From Azotimanducus chitobiosivorans (GTDB taxonomy: Bacteria; Pseudomonadota; Gammaproteobacteria; Pseudomonadales; Azotimanducaceae): a stretch of DNA of 64,000 bases. The position numbers and the translations under genes were made by a program. Shown here one piece after another: positions 1-8,655 of the stretch. The notes beneath the pieces were generated by a model, which was not told the DNA's origin, searched no databases, and saw nothing but the letters and a program-made list of their open reading frames with translations. How positions within the stretch are numbered: position 1 is the first letter of the stretch; every line of letters begins with the position of its first letter. The DNA is taken from positions 2,666,001-2,730,000 of the forward strand of contig OZ241339.1 in assembly GCA_965200235.1 (NCBI GenBank), read 5' to 3'.

Positions 1-494
1 CGCCCAGTGAGGATGACGCTGGTGCGCGCGGCTCGCGCCTGCAGACCTTGGATGACATCATCCTCCGCCAAAAAGTCACAGCGCAACGCGATATTGATCT
101 CATCGAGCACCAGCAGGTCGTAGTCACCGCTTTTCAGCATGGCGCACGCCTGTGCGAATGCGGACTGGGCGGTCGCGGTGTCCCGGCCGAGGTCTTGCGT
201 GTCCCACGTGAAGCCCTCGCCCATCGTGTGCCAATCGAGCTGGTCTGGAAATTTCGCGAAGAACTGGCGTTCTCCAGTTTTCCACGCGCCCTTGATGAAT
301 TGCACCACGCCGACCCTCTGCCCCCAGCCAAGCGCTCGCGCGATGACGCCAAAGGCGGAACTCGACTTGCCCTTGCCCTCGCCGGTGTAGACGAGCACCA
401 AGCCTCGCTCGGTGGCCGAAGCCGCCTGCACTCGCTTTCGGTGTTCCGCCTGCTGGGCTTGCATCTTTTCCTTGTGGCGCTGCGCTTCAGTCAT
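1..494 (-). CDS. cobO: cob(I)yrinic acid a,c-diamide adenosyltransferase CobO (partial)
   Basis: Transfers the 5'-deoxyadenosyl group of ATP to cob(I)alamin-type corrinoids, the adenosylation step of coenzyme B12 synthesis. The visible N-terminal 164 residues start MTEAQRHKEKMQAQQ, run through a basic helix and reach the family P-loop GEGKGKSSSAFG (about residues 41-52), then GWGQRVGVVQFIKG and the Walker B-like LLVLDEINIAL. The gene runs off the left edge, so about 35-40 C-terminal residues are missing from view. It is the last visible gene of the minus-strand group cobT-cobS-cobC-cobO and starts 3 bases after the cobC stop, which suggests translational coupling. The family assignment is firm. 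Confidence 0.93.
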   Translation of the reverse strand, partial: MTEAQRHKEKMQAQQAEHRKRVQAASATERGLVLVYTGEGKGKSSSAFGVIARALGWGQRVGVVQFIKGAWKTGERQFFAKFPDQLDWHTMGEGFTWDTQDLGRDTATAQSAFAQACAMLKSGDYDLLVLDEINIALRCDFLAEDDVIQGLQARAARTSVILTG

Positions 495-497
495 GAT

Positions 498-1028
498 CTA
501 AGTCTCGAAGTTGGAAAGCGGCATGATGCCACCAAACGCAACCGAGACAGCGAAATGCTGCGCCTCGACGCCAGTCCCGGAACAGGCCGCCTTGATAACG
601 CCCGAGTGCGTCACGACCGCGATGCTTTCCTGTCGTTCCGACCAGTCGGCGAGGGCGCGGGCGGCGCGGCTCTTCAGCATCGCCACGCTTTCACCGCCGT
701 GCGGGCGGGCGTGCATGAAGTCTTGCGACCAGGCATCAAGCTCCGCTTTTGGCAGTTGCGACCAAGAGCGCCCCTCCCAAGTGCCGAAGTCCATCTCGAC
801 AAGACGGTCATCGACATCCATCGGCAGCCCGCGCGTGCGGGCAATGAAACACGCCAGTGTGCGACAGCGTTGCAAGGGACTCGAAACGACCCGGCTGACG
901 ATGGGCAAGGCGCGCTCCACCGTGGATGCCTCTTCCGCAAAGGTGTTGCGCAATCCAACATCCAACCGGCCATAGCACAGGTCTGCGGGCACGTCGGGTC
1001 GCGTATGGCGAACCAGAATCAGCCCCAT
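498..1028 (-). CDS. cobC: alpha-ribazole phosphatase, histidine phosphatase family
   Basis: A histidine phosphatase that probably removes phosphate from alpha-ribazole-5'-phosphate or from adenosylcobalamin-5'-phosphate in nucleotide-loop assembly. The catalytic motif LVRHTRP lies at the N-terminus, followed by SSPLQRC (second arginine), the acidic EMDFGTWEG and the late VVTHSG histidine. I chose the ATG at 1028 (MGLILVRH) over a start six codons upstream, because it puts the RHT motif at the usual place and cuts the overlap with cobS to 10 bases. It sits between cobS and cobO on the same strand. Substrate choice rests on context, since the fold is shared with many phosphoglycerate-mutase-like enzymes. 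Confidence 0.85.
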   Translation of the reverse strand: MGLILVRHTRPDVPADLCYGRLDVGLRNTFAEEASTVERALPIVSRVVSSPLQRCRTLACFIARTRGLPMDVDDRLVEMDFGTWEGRSWSQLPKAELDAWSQDFMHARPHGGESVAMLKSRAARALADWSERQESIAVVTHSGVIKAACSGTGVEAQHFAVSVAFGGIMPLSNFET

Positions 1029-1846
1029 GCGCCGACACCCACGCAAACGCCCAGATAGACGCCTATCTCGCTCGTTTGCTGCACGGCGCCTAGGGTATCG
1101 CCGGTATAGCCGCGCAGCCGACGCTCAACGGCGAGCCGCATCAGCGCATGCCCCAGCACGACACCGAGCATGGCGCAAAGAGCTGTCGTGGCTGCGAGCG
1201 TCCAAAAGAGCATCGCGAGCAGCGCCAGCCCGGTGCCGCCGCTGACAATCCAACCTGCTGGCGTCAAGCGCTGGGCGATCGGTTTGGCGATGCCGTTTTC
1301 ACGCGCATACATGCTGGTCTGCATGGTGACGATGCACGACAGGCGAGACAGGCCGCCGCCGACAATCAGCGCCACGCAGAGCGGCAAGGGTTCAAGACTT
1401 GCGAGCGTGGCAACGCGCATTCCCAAGGCCAGCATCAGCGCTAGCGCGCCGAACGTGCCGAGGCGGCTGTCGCGCATGACTGCCAAGCTGGCAGTGCGGC
1501 GAGCGTCGTCGGTGCCATCGCCATCGGTCAAGTGGCTGGTTTCGGTGAACTTGGCACCCAAGCCGTCAAAAGTGTCGGCAAGTCCGTCCTCGTGCAACGC
1601 ACCGGTGAGCGCCAAACACGCCGCGAGCGCGAGCAGAATCGCCGCTATCCCAGGTAGCGCGAGATTGGCGAAACAGAATATGGCGGCACCGAAGCCGCCG
1701 ATCAGGCTGCCGACCAAGGGATAGTAGCGCACAGAGGCGGCAAGCTGTTTGGTGTCGGCGGACCCGATGACCGGAACCGGCAGCCGGGTGAGGAACTGTA
1801 CAGCGAGAGCGAAGGCGCCCAATTCCCGAAAGATCGCAGTGCTCAC
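1019..1846 (-). CDS. cobS: adenosylcobinamide-GDP ribazoletransferase (cobalamin synthase)
   Basis: An integral membrane enzyme that joins adenosylcobinamide-GDP with alpha-ribazole (phosphate), the last condensation of the cobalamin nucleotide loop. The 275 residues are mostly hydrophobic helices. The early LTRLPVP segment and the conserved acidic EDGLADTFDGLG loop (about residues 86-97), which probably binds metal and substrate, are both visible. Length is normal for the family. It overlaps cobT by 4 bases at its start and cobC at its end, so these genes are very likely co-transcribed and co-translated. Confidence 0.93.
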   Translation of the reverse strand: MSTAIFRELGAFALAVQFLTRLPVPVIGSADTKQLAASVRYYPLVGSLIGGFGAAIFCFANLALPGIAAILLALAACLALTGALHEDGLADTFDGLGAKFTETSHLTDGDGTDDARRTASLAVMRDSRLGTFGALALMLALGMRVATLASLEPLPLCVALIVGGGLSRLSCIVTMQTSMYARENGIAKPIAQRLTPAGWIVSGGTGLALLAMLFWTLAATTALCAMLGVVLGHALMRLAVERRLRGYTGDTLGAVQQTSEIGVYLGVCVGVGAWG

Positions 1847-2874
1847 TTCAGATTGAGAGATGTGTGGTCACTGACGCCAGCCGAATCAAAGCTCGCCATG
1901 TCGCTCAGCATGGCTGCCGCCGCCCGCACCAGCGGCCAAGCGAGCAAGGCGCCGGTGCCTTCGCCAAGTCGCAAATCCAAGTCAAGCAAGGGCACCGCGT
2001 CAAGCGCTTCTAGAACGGTAGTATGTGCCGCTTCCGCAGAGCGGTGGGCGAACACCAGGTGCGACCTTGCCTCCGGCATCAGGCGCAGTGCCGCCAGCGC
2101 AGAAACAGTAGCGATGAAGCCATCAATGAGCACCAGCTTGCCGGATGCGGCGGCGCCCATGATGGCGCCGGTCAGCATCACCGTCTCAAAGCCTCCATAT
2201 TCGCGCATTGCTTCCTGCGGGCCGAGCTGTGCCGGTGTTCGCTGCGCCGCGGCGTCCAATACGCGCTGCTTTCTGATCAAGCCGTCGTCGTCGATCCCGG
2301 ATCCCCGCCCGACTAGTCGGGCAACGGGCAGATTCAGCAGCTTGGCCGCCACGAGGCTTGCCGACGACGTGTTGGCAATACCCATCTCGCCGTAGCAGGC
2401 GACTTCGTGCTCGTCTTGACTGCCAATCAGTGTGCCAGCATCTAGCGCATGCTTGAATTGTTGCGCCGACATGGCCGCACGCTCAGCCGAGTTGTTGGTG
2501 CCGTTGCCGATGCGCCTGGAAATGAGCGCCGGGTGCGCCATGGCCTGCGCCCGAACACCCGCATCGACAACTGCGAATTCAACGCCGAGCGCCTGCGCGA
2601 GAACATTGGCGGCGGCGCCTCCGGCCAGAAAGTTGCTAAGCATCTGCCGCGTCACTTCCTGAGGGAAGGCTGAAACGCCAGCTTCGGCAATGCCGTGGTC
2701 GGCAGCAAAAACCGTTAATTTGCAGCGCCCCGCAGTGGGTGTCAGCGTTTGTTGAACAGACGCGAGTTGCGCCGCAAGCGCTTCGAGCCTGCCAAGTGAA
2801 CCGACCGGCTTGGTCTTGCTGTTGATGGCCTCCCAAATAGCTTGTTGCAAAGCACTTGATTGCTTCGTTGGCAC
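1843..2874 (-). CDS. cobT: nicotinate-nucleotide--dimethylbenzimidazole phosphoribosyltransferase
   Basis: Makes alpha-ribazole-5'-phosphate from 5,6-dimethylbenzimidazole and nicotinate mononucleotide. At 343 residues it has the full family length. Visible family motifs are KPVGSLGRLE near the N-terminus, FAADHGIAE, GEMGIANTSSA, the glycine-rich GRGSGIDDDG, and the C-terminal LGEGTGA that carries the catalytic glutamate. The start is GTG, 60 bases from the divergent cobU, so the two promoters must share that short gap. No bluB for making the lower base is seen here. Confidence 0.95.
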   Translation of the reverse strand: MPTKQSSALQQAIWEAINSKTKPVGSLGRLEALAAQLASVQQTLTPTAGRCKLTVFAADHGIAEAGVSAFPQEVTRQMLSNFLAGGAAANVLAQALGVEFAVVDAGVRAQAMAHPALISRRIGNGTNNSAERAAMSAQQFKHALDAGTLIGSQDEHEVACYGEMGIANTSSASLVAAKLLNLPVARLVGRGSGIDDDGLIRKQRVLDAAAQRTPAQLGPQEAMREYGGFETVMLTGAIMGAAASGKLVLIDGFIATVSALAALRLMPEARSHLVFAHRSAEAAHTTVLEALDAVPLLDLDLRLGEGTGALLAWPLVRAAAAMLSDMASFDSAGVSDHTSLNLK

Positions 2875-2934
2875 AGTGTGAACACGCCCTAGGCTAACCG
2901 GCGTATTGTGCGCAATTTGAGCGGTGTGTGGGAC

Positions 2935-3447
2935 ATGTGCACGACCTTGGTCGTTGGCGGTGCCCGATCAGGCAAAAGCCACAGGGCATTGCAGCTTGCC
3001 CGCAGCATCGACGGGGAACGGGTGTTCATCGCCACAGCGCTCGCCTCGGATGCCGAGATGGCCGAGCGCATTGAGCGCCACCGAATCGAGCGCGGCGCGG
3101 GTTTCAGGACTGTCGAAGTGGGCGTTGGTTTGCCTGAAGCGATTGCCAAGGAGATGGTGCCCAACCGTGTCGTGGTCGTCGATTGCCTCACGCTTTGGCT
3201 GGCAAATAGCCTGCATCAGCGCTGCGATACGCGAGCGCAAATCGAAGCGATCACCGCTACGCTTGCGGAGCCGCCCTGCCCGGTCATCCTCGTCTCCAAT
3301 GAAGTGGGCATGGGCTTGGTTCCAGAAACCCGCGTGGGCCGCGATTTTCGTGATGCGCAAGGCCTGCTCAATCGAGAGGTTGCTGCCGTGTGTGAGCGAG
3401 TGGAGTTCATGGTCGCGGGGTTTCCGTTGACGCTGAAGCCGAGTTAA
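2935..3447 (+). CDS. cobU: bifunctional adenosylcobinamide kinase / adenosylcobinamide-phosphate guanylyltransferase
   Basis: Phosphorylates adenosylcobinamide and then transfers GMP to give adenosylcobinamide-GDP, the substrate of CobS. The N-terminus MCTTLVVGGARSGKS holds the P-loop. It is followed by FIATALASDAEMAERIERHR with the guanylylated-histidine region, VVVDCLTLWLANSL, and the C-terminal VSNEVGMGLVPETRVGRDFRDAQG. I chose the ATG at 2935 (170 aa); a GTG nine codons upstream is open but adds residues the family lacks. It is the only plus-strand gene of the cobalamin locus and faces hsdR tail to tail, 75 bases away, which marks one edge of the restriction island. Confidence 0.93.
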   Translation: MCTTLVVGGARSGKSHRALQLARSIDGERVFIATALASDAEMAERIERHRIERGAGFRTVEVGVGLPEAIAKEMVPNRVVVVDCLTLWLANSLHQRCDTRAQIEAITATLAEPPCPVILVSNEVGMGLVPETRVGRDFRDAQGLLNREVAAVCERVEFMVAGFPLTLKPS

Positions 3448-3522
3448 GTGGGTGGGGTACACCGGAAACTTACCGCAGCACCTTCGTCAATCGGCGTTAT
3501 CTCTCTTAAGGCAACCGCCTTG

Positions 3523-6500
3523 CTATTCGACTCGCGCCGACGAGTCCGCGCTTGGCTGCTCCGAAGTCAACGCGAACACCGTGTCGGTCATCCAGCGTTT
3601 GAAGCTGTCGTTGTCCATGAACTGCTTGAACAGTTGATTGTCGTCTTTCATCATTGATGACATGACGCGCAGCAGCGCCTTGTCGTGCTCGATGCGGGTG
3701 TTCTCGCGATCAGAGTGCCTGCGGGCATTGCGATACGCGGTGTCGGCAGCGACGCGCTCCGGGATAGCTTCGCTGATGAGCTGCGCCACCCGGTCAGCGT
3801 CCTCCCATTCGATGCCGCCAAAAAGATCATTGAACTGTTCGATGATGTTGGACAGACGGTCTATCTCGGGCTCAGGTCGTTGTCCACCCCCGCCGTTGGG
3901 CACAGGCTCGATGTCGGCATCTTCATCGGGCAGGATTATTTTCTGCAATGCCAGCTTTTCGATCCGGTAGCTGTCCATGTCGATGGCATCGAGAATGCCC
4001 TTGGAGAGGTCCTCTTCCTCTGGTGCGGGCAGCTTCGGAATCAGGAAGTTGAGGAAGATCGAGCGAACCTCCCAAGCGGCATGCGTCCATGGCAGCACGC
4101 AGGAGAGAAACCCATAGGTCCTCACGAATCCCTTGGCTTTCCCCTTGAAGCCGATCTGCCCGTCTTCGTCAAGGTCGCGCTTGTATCTCTCGACGCATGC
4201 GTCGAGGATCGGGTCAAGTCGTGCGCGATCATCTCCGCCGAGATACCGTCGTACCAATTCTTCGACTTGATCGGGTGAATAGACGCCAGCATCGTCCAAA
4301 TCCGCTTGCAGGTCATGCAGCTTGTTGGGGTCGGTCTCATCGGACAGCACAGTCGCACGATAAAACGGCGCGAACGCATCGCGGATGCCCCCAGCATCGT
4401 TCAGGAAATCGAGCACAAACACATCGTGCTTCTTCGGGTGCGAGCGGTTGAGGCGCGAGAGGGTCTGCACTGCCTGAATGCCCGCGAGCGTCTTGTCCAC
4501 GTACATGGTGTGCAACAGAGGCTCATCGTAGCCGGTCTGGAACTTGTCGGCGCAGACGAGAAAGCGGTAGGGGTCTTCCTGGAACTTCTCCGCGATCAAG
4601 CCCGACGGAAATTTGTTCAAAGAGGTCTCGGCGACCTTCACGCCCCCGTATTCGTGTTCACCCGAAAACGCCACGATCGCCCGATGCGGGCTTTTGCGCG
4701 CTACCAAATACTCGCGAATGGCGTGGAAGTATTGGATTGCGCGTTCGATCCCGTTGGTCACCACCATCGCACGTGCAGCCCCGCCGATCTTGCGTTGAAC
4801 CAGCACCTGGTCGTGAAAATGATCCACCATGATCTCGGCCTTCAGGCGGATTGCATGTTCGTGTCCCTCGACAAAACGTCGCAGCTTCTTGCGTGCCTTC
4901 TTCGCGTCAAACTCCGGGTCGTCCTCAATGGTCTTGGCGAGCTTGTAGTAGCTCTGCACTGGCGTGTAGTGCGACAGCACATCAAGGATGAAGCCCTCTT
5001 GAATCGCCTGCTTCATGGTGTAGCTATGAAAGGCGTGATGCTTCACCGTGCCGTCCACCTGCGGGTCGGATGCGCCGAAGATTTCGAGCGTCTTGTTCTT
5101 CGGTGTGGCAGTGAATGCAAAGTAGCTCGCATTGGGGAGCAGCTTGCGGGACTGCATCAGCCGGTTGATCCGGTCTTCAAAGGTCTCGTCTGGCTCCGAC
5201 CCGTGCTCGCCAAGCGCCTGTCCCATGGCGGCACTGGTGCGCCCTCCTTGGCTGGCATGGGCTTCGTCAATGATGATGGCGAATGTCCGTCCGCGCTGCT
5301 CGCTGCCTATCTCGTCAAGGATGAACGGAAACTTCTGCAAGGTCGAAATGATGATCTTCTTGCCGTCCTCAATGAAGCGGCGCAAGTCGCCTGAGCGTTC
5401 GGCATGGCCGACGGTGCTGCCGATCTGCGCGAATTGCCGGATGGTGTCGTTGATCTGCCGATCAAGGATGCGGCGGTTGGTCACGACGATGATCGAATCG
5501 AATAGCGATGCACCGTTGTGTTGAACCGCGATCAACTGGTGGGCGAGCCACGCAATGGAGTTGCTCTTGCCGCTGCCCGCTGAATGATGAATGAGGTAGC
5601 GCTGTCCGGCGCCGTGCTCGGAAGCGTCCGCGAGCAGCCGACGCACCACATCAAGCTGGTGGTAGCGCGGCCAAACCTGACCGCGGGCCTTTTCCGCAGA
5701 GACGATTACCTGGGCGTAGTTCTCAATGATGTCGGTCAAGCTCTGGCGAGTCAGCACCTTGCGCCACAGGTAGTCCGCCTTCAGCCCGTTCGGATTGGGC
5801 GGATTGCCAGCACCGTCGTTCCAGCCTCGGTTGAACGGCAGGAACCACGAGGCCTTGCCCTTCAGGTGGGTGCAGAATCGCACTTCGGATTCGTCCACCG
5901 CGAAGTGCGCGATGCAGCGGCCAAACTCGAACAGCTTCTCGCGCGGGTTGCGATCCTTCTTGTATTGCTCTACCGCATCATTCACCGTCTGCTTGGTGAG
6001 GTTGTTCTTGAGCTCGAAAGTGATGACCGGCAGCCCGTTGATGAACAGGCTGATGTCGAGCGCCCGCTGCGTCTCGCCACCGCTGTAGCGAAGCTGACGG
6101 GTGACGGTGAAGCGATTCTGTTCGAATCGGGCCGCGGCCGATTCGTTGTCAGGCGAAGGGGTGCCATGGAACAGCGCGAGATCCAAGGCACCGTGCTGAA
6201 TGCCTTTGCGCAGCACGTCAATGGTGCCGCGCTTGGTGATTTGTCCCTGCAAGCGGGCGAGAAACTTGCGCTGAGTCGGCCCGTCCTCAGTGAGGGCAAG
6301 GGATTCCGCGGCCTTCGGCTGAGTTGCTTGCAAGAACGCGGACAACTGGACGCGATCAATGCAATATTCTCGGTCGTAGTCACGCCAGCTCCCGCCAATC
6401 CAGCCGACCCCGCCGTAAGTGGCCGGTGCCTCGCCGATGGATGATCCTATCGGAGGCTCGCATGGATGCCCCGCTAGGGCATTGCAGATCAGGCTTTCGA

Positions 6501-6528
6501 GGCCGTGTTCGGAGGTGTCGGTTGCCAC
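3523..6528 (-). CDS. hsdR: type I restriction endonuclease subunit R
   Basis: Motor and nuclease subunit of a type I restriction system, which translocates and cleaves unmodified DNA in a complex with HsdM and HsdS. The nuclease core shows Asp of RALDIS and the FELK Glu/Lys pair (about residues 158-174). The helicase part has Walker A HHSAGSGKS, the DEAH-like IIDEAHASQGG, FAFTATP, and QTLSRLNRSHPKKHD as motif VI. The longest frame starts at 6648, but that would overlap the upstream gene by 119 bases. A GTG at 6528 lies one base after that gene's stop, and I take it as the start (1001 aa). All key residues are present, so the subunit looks functional. Confidence 0.93.
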   Translation of the reverse strand: MATDTSEHGLESLICNALAGHPCEPPIGSSIGEAPATYGGVGWIGGSWRDYDREYCIDRVQLSAFLQATQPKAAESLALTEDGPTQRKFLARLQGQITKRGTIDVLRKGIQHGALDLALFHGTPSPDNESAAARFEQNRFTVTRQLRYSGGETQRALDISLFINGLPVITFELKNNLTKQTVNDAVEQYKKDRNPREKLFEFGRCIAHFAVDESEVRFCTHLKGKASWFLPFNRGWNDGAGNPPNPNGLKADYLWRKVLTRQSLTDIIENYAQVIVSAEKARGQVWPRYHQLDVVRRLLADASEHGAGQRYLIHHSAGSGKSNSIAWLAHQLIAVQHNGASLFDSIIVVTNRRILDRQINDTIRQFAQIGSTVGHAERSGDLRRFIEDGKKIIISTLQKFPFILDEIGSEQRGRTFAIIIDEAHASQGGRTSAAMGQALGEHGSEPDETFEDRINRLMQSRKLLPNASYFAFTATPKNKTLEIFGASDPQVDGTVKHHAFHSYTMKQAIQEGFILDVLSHYTPVQSYYKLAKTIEDDPEFDAKKARKKLRRFVEGHEHAIRLKAEIMVDHFHDQVLVQRKIGGAARAMVVTNGIERAIQYFHAIREYLVARKSPHRAIVAFSGEHEYGGVKVAETSLNKFPSGLIAEKFQEDPYRFLVCADKFQTGYDEPLLHTMYVDKTLAGIQAVQTLSRLNRSHPKKHDVFVLDFLNDAGGIRDAFAPFYRATVLSDETDPNKLHDLQADLDDAGVYSPDQVEELVRRYLGGDDRARLDPILDACVERYKRDLDEDGQIGFKGKAKGFVRTYGFLSCVLPWTHAAWEVRSIFLNFLIPKLPAPEEEDLSKGILDAIDMDSYRIEKLALQKIILPDEDADIEPVPNGGGGQRPEPEIDRLSNIIEQFNDLFGGIEWEDADRVAQLISEAIPERVAADTAYRNARRHSDRENTRIEHDKALLRVMSSMMKDDNQLFKQFMDNDSFKRWMTDTVFALTSEQPSADSSARVE

Positions 6529-6529
6529 T

Positions 6530-6856
6530 TCAACGCTTCCGAATCGGCACCTCAATGACTGTTCCGGGCTGGACTGTAGGAATCGCTTCAACAATCTCTG
6601 AAACGTGATCGCGAACTTGCGGCCAATTCGCGGAAAGCAGAGCGACAATGCCGATGTGTTTGCCCGACAAGTTCTGTTGATGCCGAAGGCTTTGGTCGGT
6701 CGTCACGAGAACGTCATATCCCTCGCGTTCAGCGAGGTCGAGCAACTCACCGTTGTCCTTCTCGGACCAACCCTTCTCCGCCAGCGTATCTACGGAATGC
6801 GCCAGAAGATGCCGCCGAAGGGGAGCAGGCGTACCTTGATCAAACAGCAGCTTCAA
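6530..6856 (-). CDS. DUF5615 family PIN-like protein
   Basis: A 108-residue protein starting MKLLFDQGTPAPLRRHL, with an early Asp, a DVLVTTDQSLRHQQNL segment and IVALLSANWPQV. This is the pattern of DUF5615 (Mut7-C-like) proteins, compact relatives of PIN nucleases that often pair with DUF433 proteins as toxin-antitoxin-like modules. It overlaps the DUF433 gene just upstream by 4 bases and ends one base before the hsdR start, so it is probably translated from the same message. A toxin role is inferred from the pairing. The conserved acidic residues look intact. Confidence 0.75.
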   Translation of the reverse strand: MKLLFDQGTPAPLRRHLLAHSVDTLAEKGWSEKDNGELLDLAEREGYDVLVTTDQSLRHQQNLSGKHIGIVALLSANWPQVRDHVSEIVEAIPTVQPGTVIEVPIRKR

Positions 6857-7080
6857 GGCGCCAGCGCCAGTCGTAACACCTGAGCCTCATGCTCGAGCAC
6901 CATACGAACCTGCTTGTCATCGACACCAGGAAACCACTCGACAAAGTCATCTACCGTCGCGCCACCAGCGAGGTTTTCATAGAGGGCGTACAGCGGTATC
7001 CTGGTGCCGGTGAAAACCCACGCACCGCTGACTTTCCCCGGCTTTCGCTCGACCGCCGGACAAGTGTCCCAATTGATCAT
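6853..7080 (-). CDS. DUF433 domain protein, putative antitoxin partner
   Basis: A 75-residue protein beginning MINWDTCPAVERKPG. It carries the DUF433 signature WVFTGTRIPLYALYENLAGG, then a helix-turn-helix-like DDFVEWFPGVDDKQVRMVLEHEA. The start at 7080 is favoured by an AGGAGG ribosome site about 8 bases upstream, rather than by a start seven codons further out. DUF433 proteins are usually found with DUF5615 proteins and are thought to act as the antitoxin or regulator. The start of this gene follows a 178-base gap after the DUF429 gene. Confidence 0.75.
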   Translation of the reverse strand: MINWDTCPAVERKPGKVSGAWVFTGTRIPLYALYENLAGGATVDDFVEWFPGVDDKQVRMVLEHEAQVLRLALAP

Positions 7081-7258
7081 CTCTGTTGCCTCCTGCCGCA
7101 TGTTGGCTAGGGCTGATTATCGCCCCAATTCACCTCGAAGTGTTTCGCCTGCGTTGCCATCCGCGCCGAGTGGTAAGTCCGTTAGACCGGCCGCCTCGCG
7201 CGCATCGAACTTGTCGGTCACGACATCGGGTATGGGGCGAAGACAAATTGACGGCTTT

Positions 7259-8101
7259 TCACCCATATGAGGAATTCGCGAACGTATTCCAGCGTTCGAT
7301 GAGCAACGATGACGACGGTACCAGAAACGCTCCAGTGGAGCGATCGCCCAATTGGATCACGCGGCGCTCGCGAATGGGCTTTTGACGATCTCGGAGATAC
7401 AGATAGCCCAGAATGTAGCCTACGGCCGCATCAAACTCATCATCGTCTTTCGGCGAATACCGAGCAACTCTGGGAACTTGCGGGATTTCACGAATGATCT
7501 TCCACAACTCCTCCCGGATTGCGCTGTCTTTCTTGTATGTCCACGGCATTTCGACGTTGCGATGGTTCTTGCACCATAGCCACGCAGCTATGGCGGGATG
7601 GATTTCAACCACTGTCGGGCGGAGGTCCGACGAGCTATCAGCCTGATCGGGCAGGAGACGAAAAGGCAGAGTTTTGAAGTCTTGATCATAGGGTCCCGTC
7701 CGAGGCAGGCCCAATATCGATCTCGTAATCGTCCAATGTGGGAGCCCACTATACCCACGCACCGAAATGCCCGGCGGCGCTTTGAAGCCGTGAGACTTGC
7801 GGGAAAAGAACTGCTCGATTCGACGCTGGGTGTAGTCATAGCGGGAAGAGCCGGCATTTGTTGGGTCGGCAGGCCCTGTCAAAGGCGCATCCCAGCACAA
7901 GAGCGTATCAGGCGAGCGCCTTGCGAGTTCCTCAATGTACGCACGAAGATCGGGACAGCTCTTCTGGTGGTAACGCTGACCGTCGAAAATTGTGCTCTTC
8001 TTGGCCGGAGCGGGGTCTACGGCTATCACCGATGTGAGAATCGATTCGGTCGCACTCAAGTTCTCGTCGACGAATTCGCCATACCTGCTCTCTCTAGTCA
8101 T
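7259..8101 (-). CDS. DUF429-like protein (predicted RNase H-fold nuclease)
   Basis: I read this 280-residue protein as a DUF429-type predicted nuclease. It opens with a hydrophobic strand ending in Asp (VIAVDPAPAKKSTIFDG), has a second acidic strand LLCWDAPLTGP, and a late DEFDAAVGYILGYLYL that could give the third acidic site, the layout of RNase H-like enzymes. The ATG at 8101 overlaps the upstream macro-domain gene by 8 bases; the longer start at 8119 would overlap more. The tight coupling suggests that it works with the macro protein. The substrate is unknown. Confidence 0.5.
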   Translation of the reverse strand: MTRESRYGEFVDENLSATESILTSVIAVDPAPAKKSTIFDGQRYHQKSCPDLRAYIEELARRSPDTLLCWDAPLTGPADPTNAGSSRYDYTQRRIEQFFSRKSHGFKAPPGISVRGYSGLPHWTITRSILGLPRTGPYDQDFKTLPFRLLPDQADSSSDLRPTVVEIHPAIAAWLWCKNHRNVEMPWTYKKDSAIREELWKIIREIPQVPRVARYSPKDDDEFDAAVGYILGYLYLRDRQKPIRERRVIQLGDRSTGAFLVPSSSLLIERWNTFANSSYG

Positions 8102-8558
8102 GTTTGAGGTGCGGTTCAAAGACCGTTATTTCTACGTTTTCGAGGTAGCCCAGCGCCTTGCGAATGCGCGGATGCACTTCGCTCCATGCGAGTCCACCGA
8201 GTCCGACACCGAGCGCGGGCACAGCGACGGAACGGGCGTTTCGCTCGTGGATGATCATTGCCAATTGCTCCAGCCCCATTTCGATGTCTTCGATCCTGCT
8301 CTTGTCGCGCCAGTGCCGTTTGGTCGGAAAATTGACGATAAATCGTGGGTTTGTACGCGACCCGGTTTCGAATACGAACATGTGACCGGGCTTGACGCCC
8401 CCATGTCGGCAGGCGCGTTCGTATGCGCGGAAGTTCAGCGGATATGCTTTCTTGAACTGAAGAGCGAGCCCTCGTCCCATCGCACCAACGCAATTGACCG
8501 GGTTGACCAATGCCTCGGCATCTTGCGCGAGAATATCGCCGGTTACGAAGTGAATCAT
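8094..8558 (-). CDS. macro domain protein, TARG1/DarG-like ADP-ribosyl hydrolase
   Basis: A stand-alone macro domain of 154 residues. It has VTGDILAQDAEALVNPVN, the ligand loop GAMGRGLALQFKKAYP and the phosphate loop PALGVGLGGLAW. The GAMGRGLALQFK form is typical of the DarG/TARG1 group, whose members remove ADP-ribose from DNA or acidic residues. Full DarG antitoxins carry an extra C-terminal domain and sit next to the DarT toxin. Neither is present here, so it may be a detached antitoxin or a partner of the DUF429 protein that follows it. It lies between hsdS and hsdR on the same strand. Confidence 0.8.
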   Translation of the reverse strand: MIHFVTGDILAQDAEALVNPVNCVGAMGRGLALQFKKAYPLNFRAYERACRHGGVKPGHMFVFETGSRTNPRFIVNFPTKRHWRDKSRIEDIEMGLEQLAMIIHERNARSVAVPALGVGLGGLAWSEVHPRIRKALGYLENVEITVFEPHLKHD

Positions 8559-8655
8559 GGTTGTTCATGCCTCTGCGAACTTGATTCGAGCGAGGTTGGA
8601 AACGTATCCCGGTTCAACAAAGAATCTATCACGCCTGCGCCTGCGTCAAGTGCCG

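Noticed and set aside
48..1058. Long plus-strand frame of 336 codons
   Set aside because: It lies opposite cobO and cobC, whose motifs are clear, and its product has no family features.
3448..3522. Rho-independent terminator between cobU and hsdR
   Set aside because: AAGGCAACCGCCTT is a weak stem without a clear T-run on either strand.
4306..5394. Plus-strand frame of 362 codons opposite hsdR
   Set aside because: hsdR carries all restriction-subunit motifs here; the opposite frame has none.
8094..8558. DarTG toxin-antitoxin system
   Set aside because: Only a macro domain is present. No DarT ADP-ribosyltransferase lies next to it and the DarG C-terminal domain is missing.
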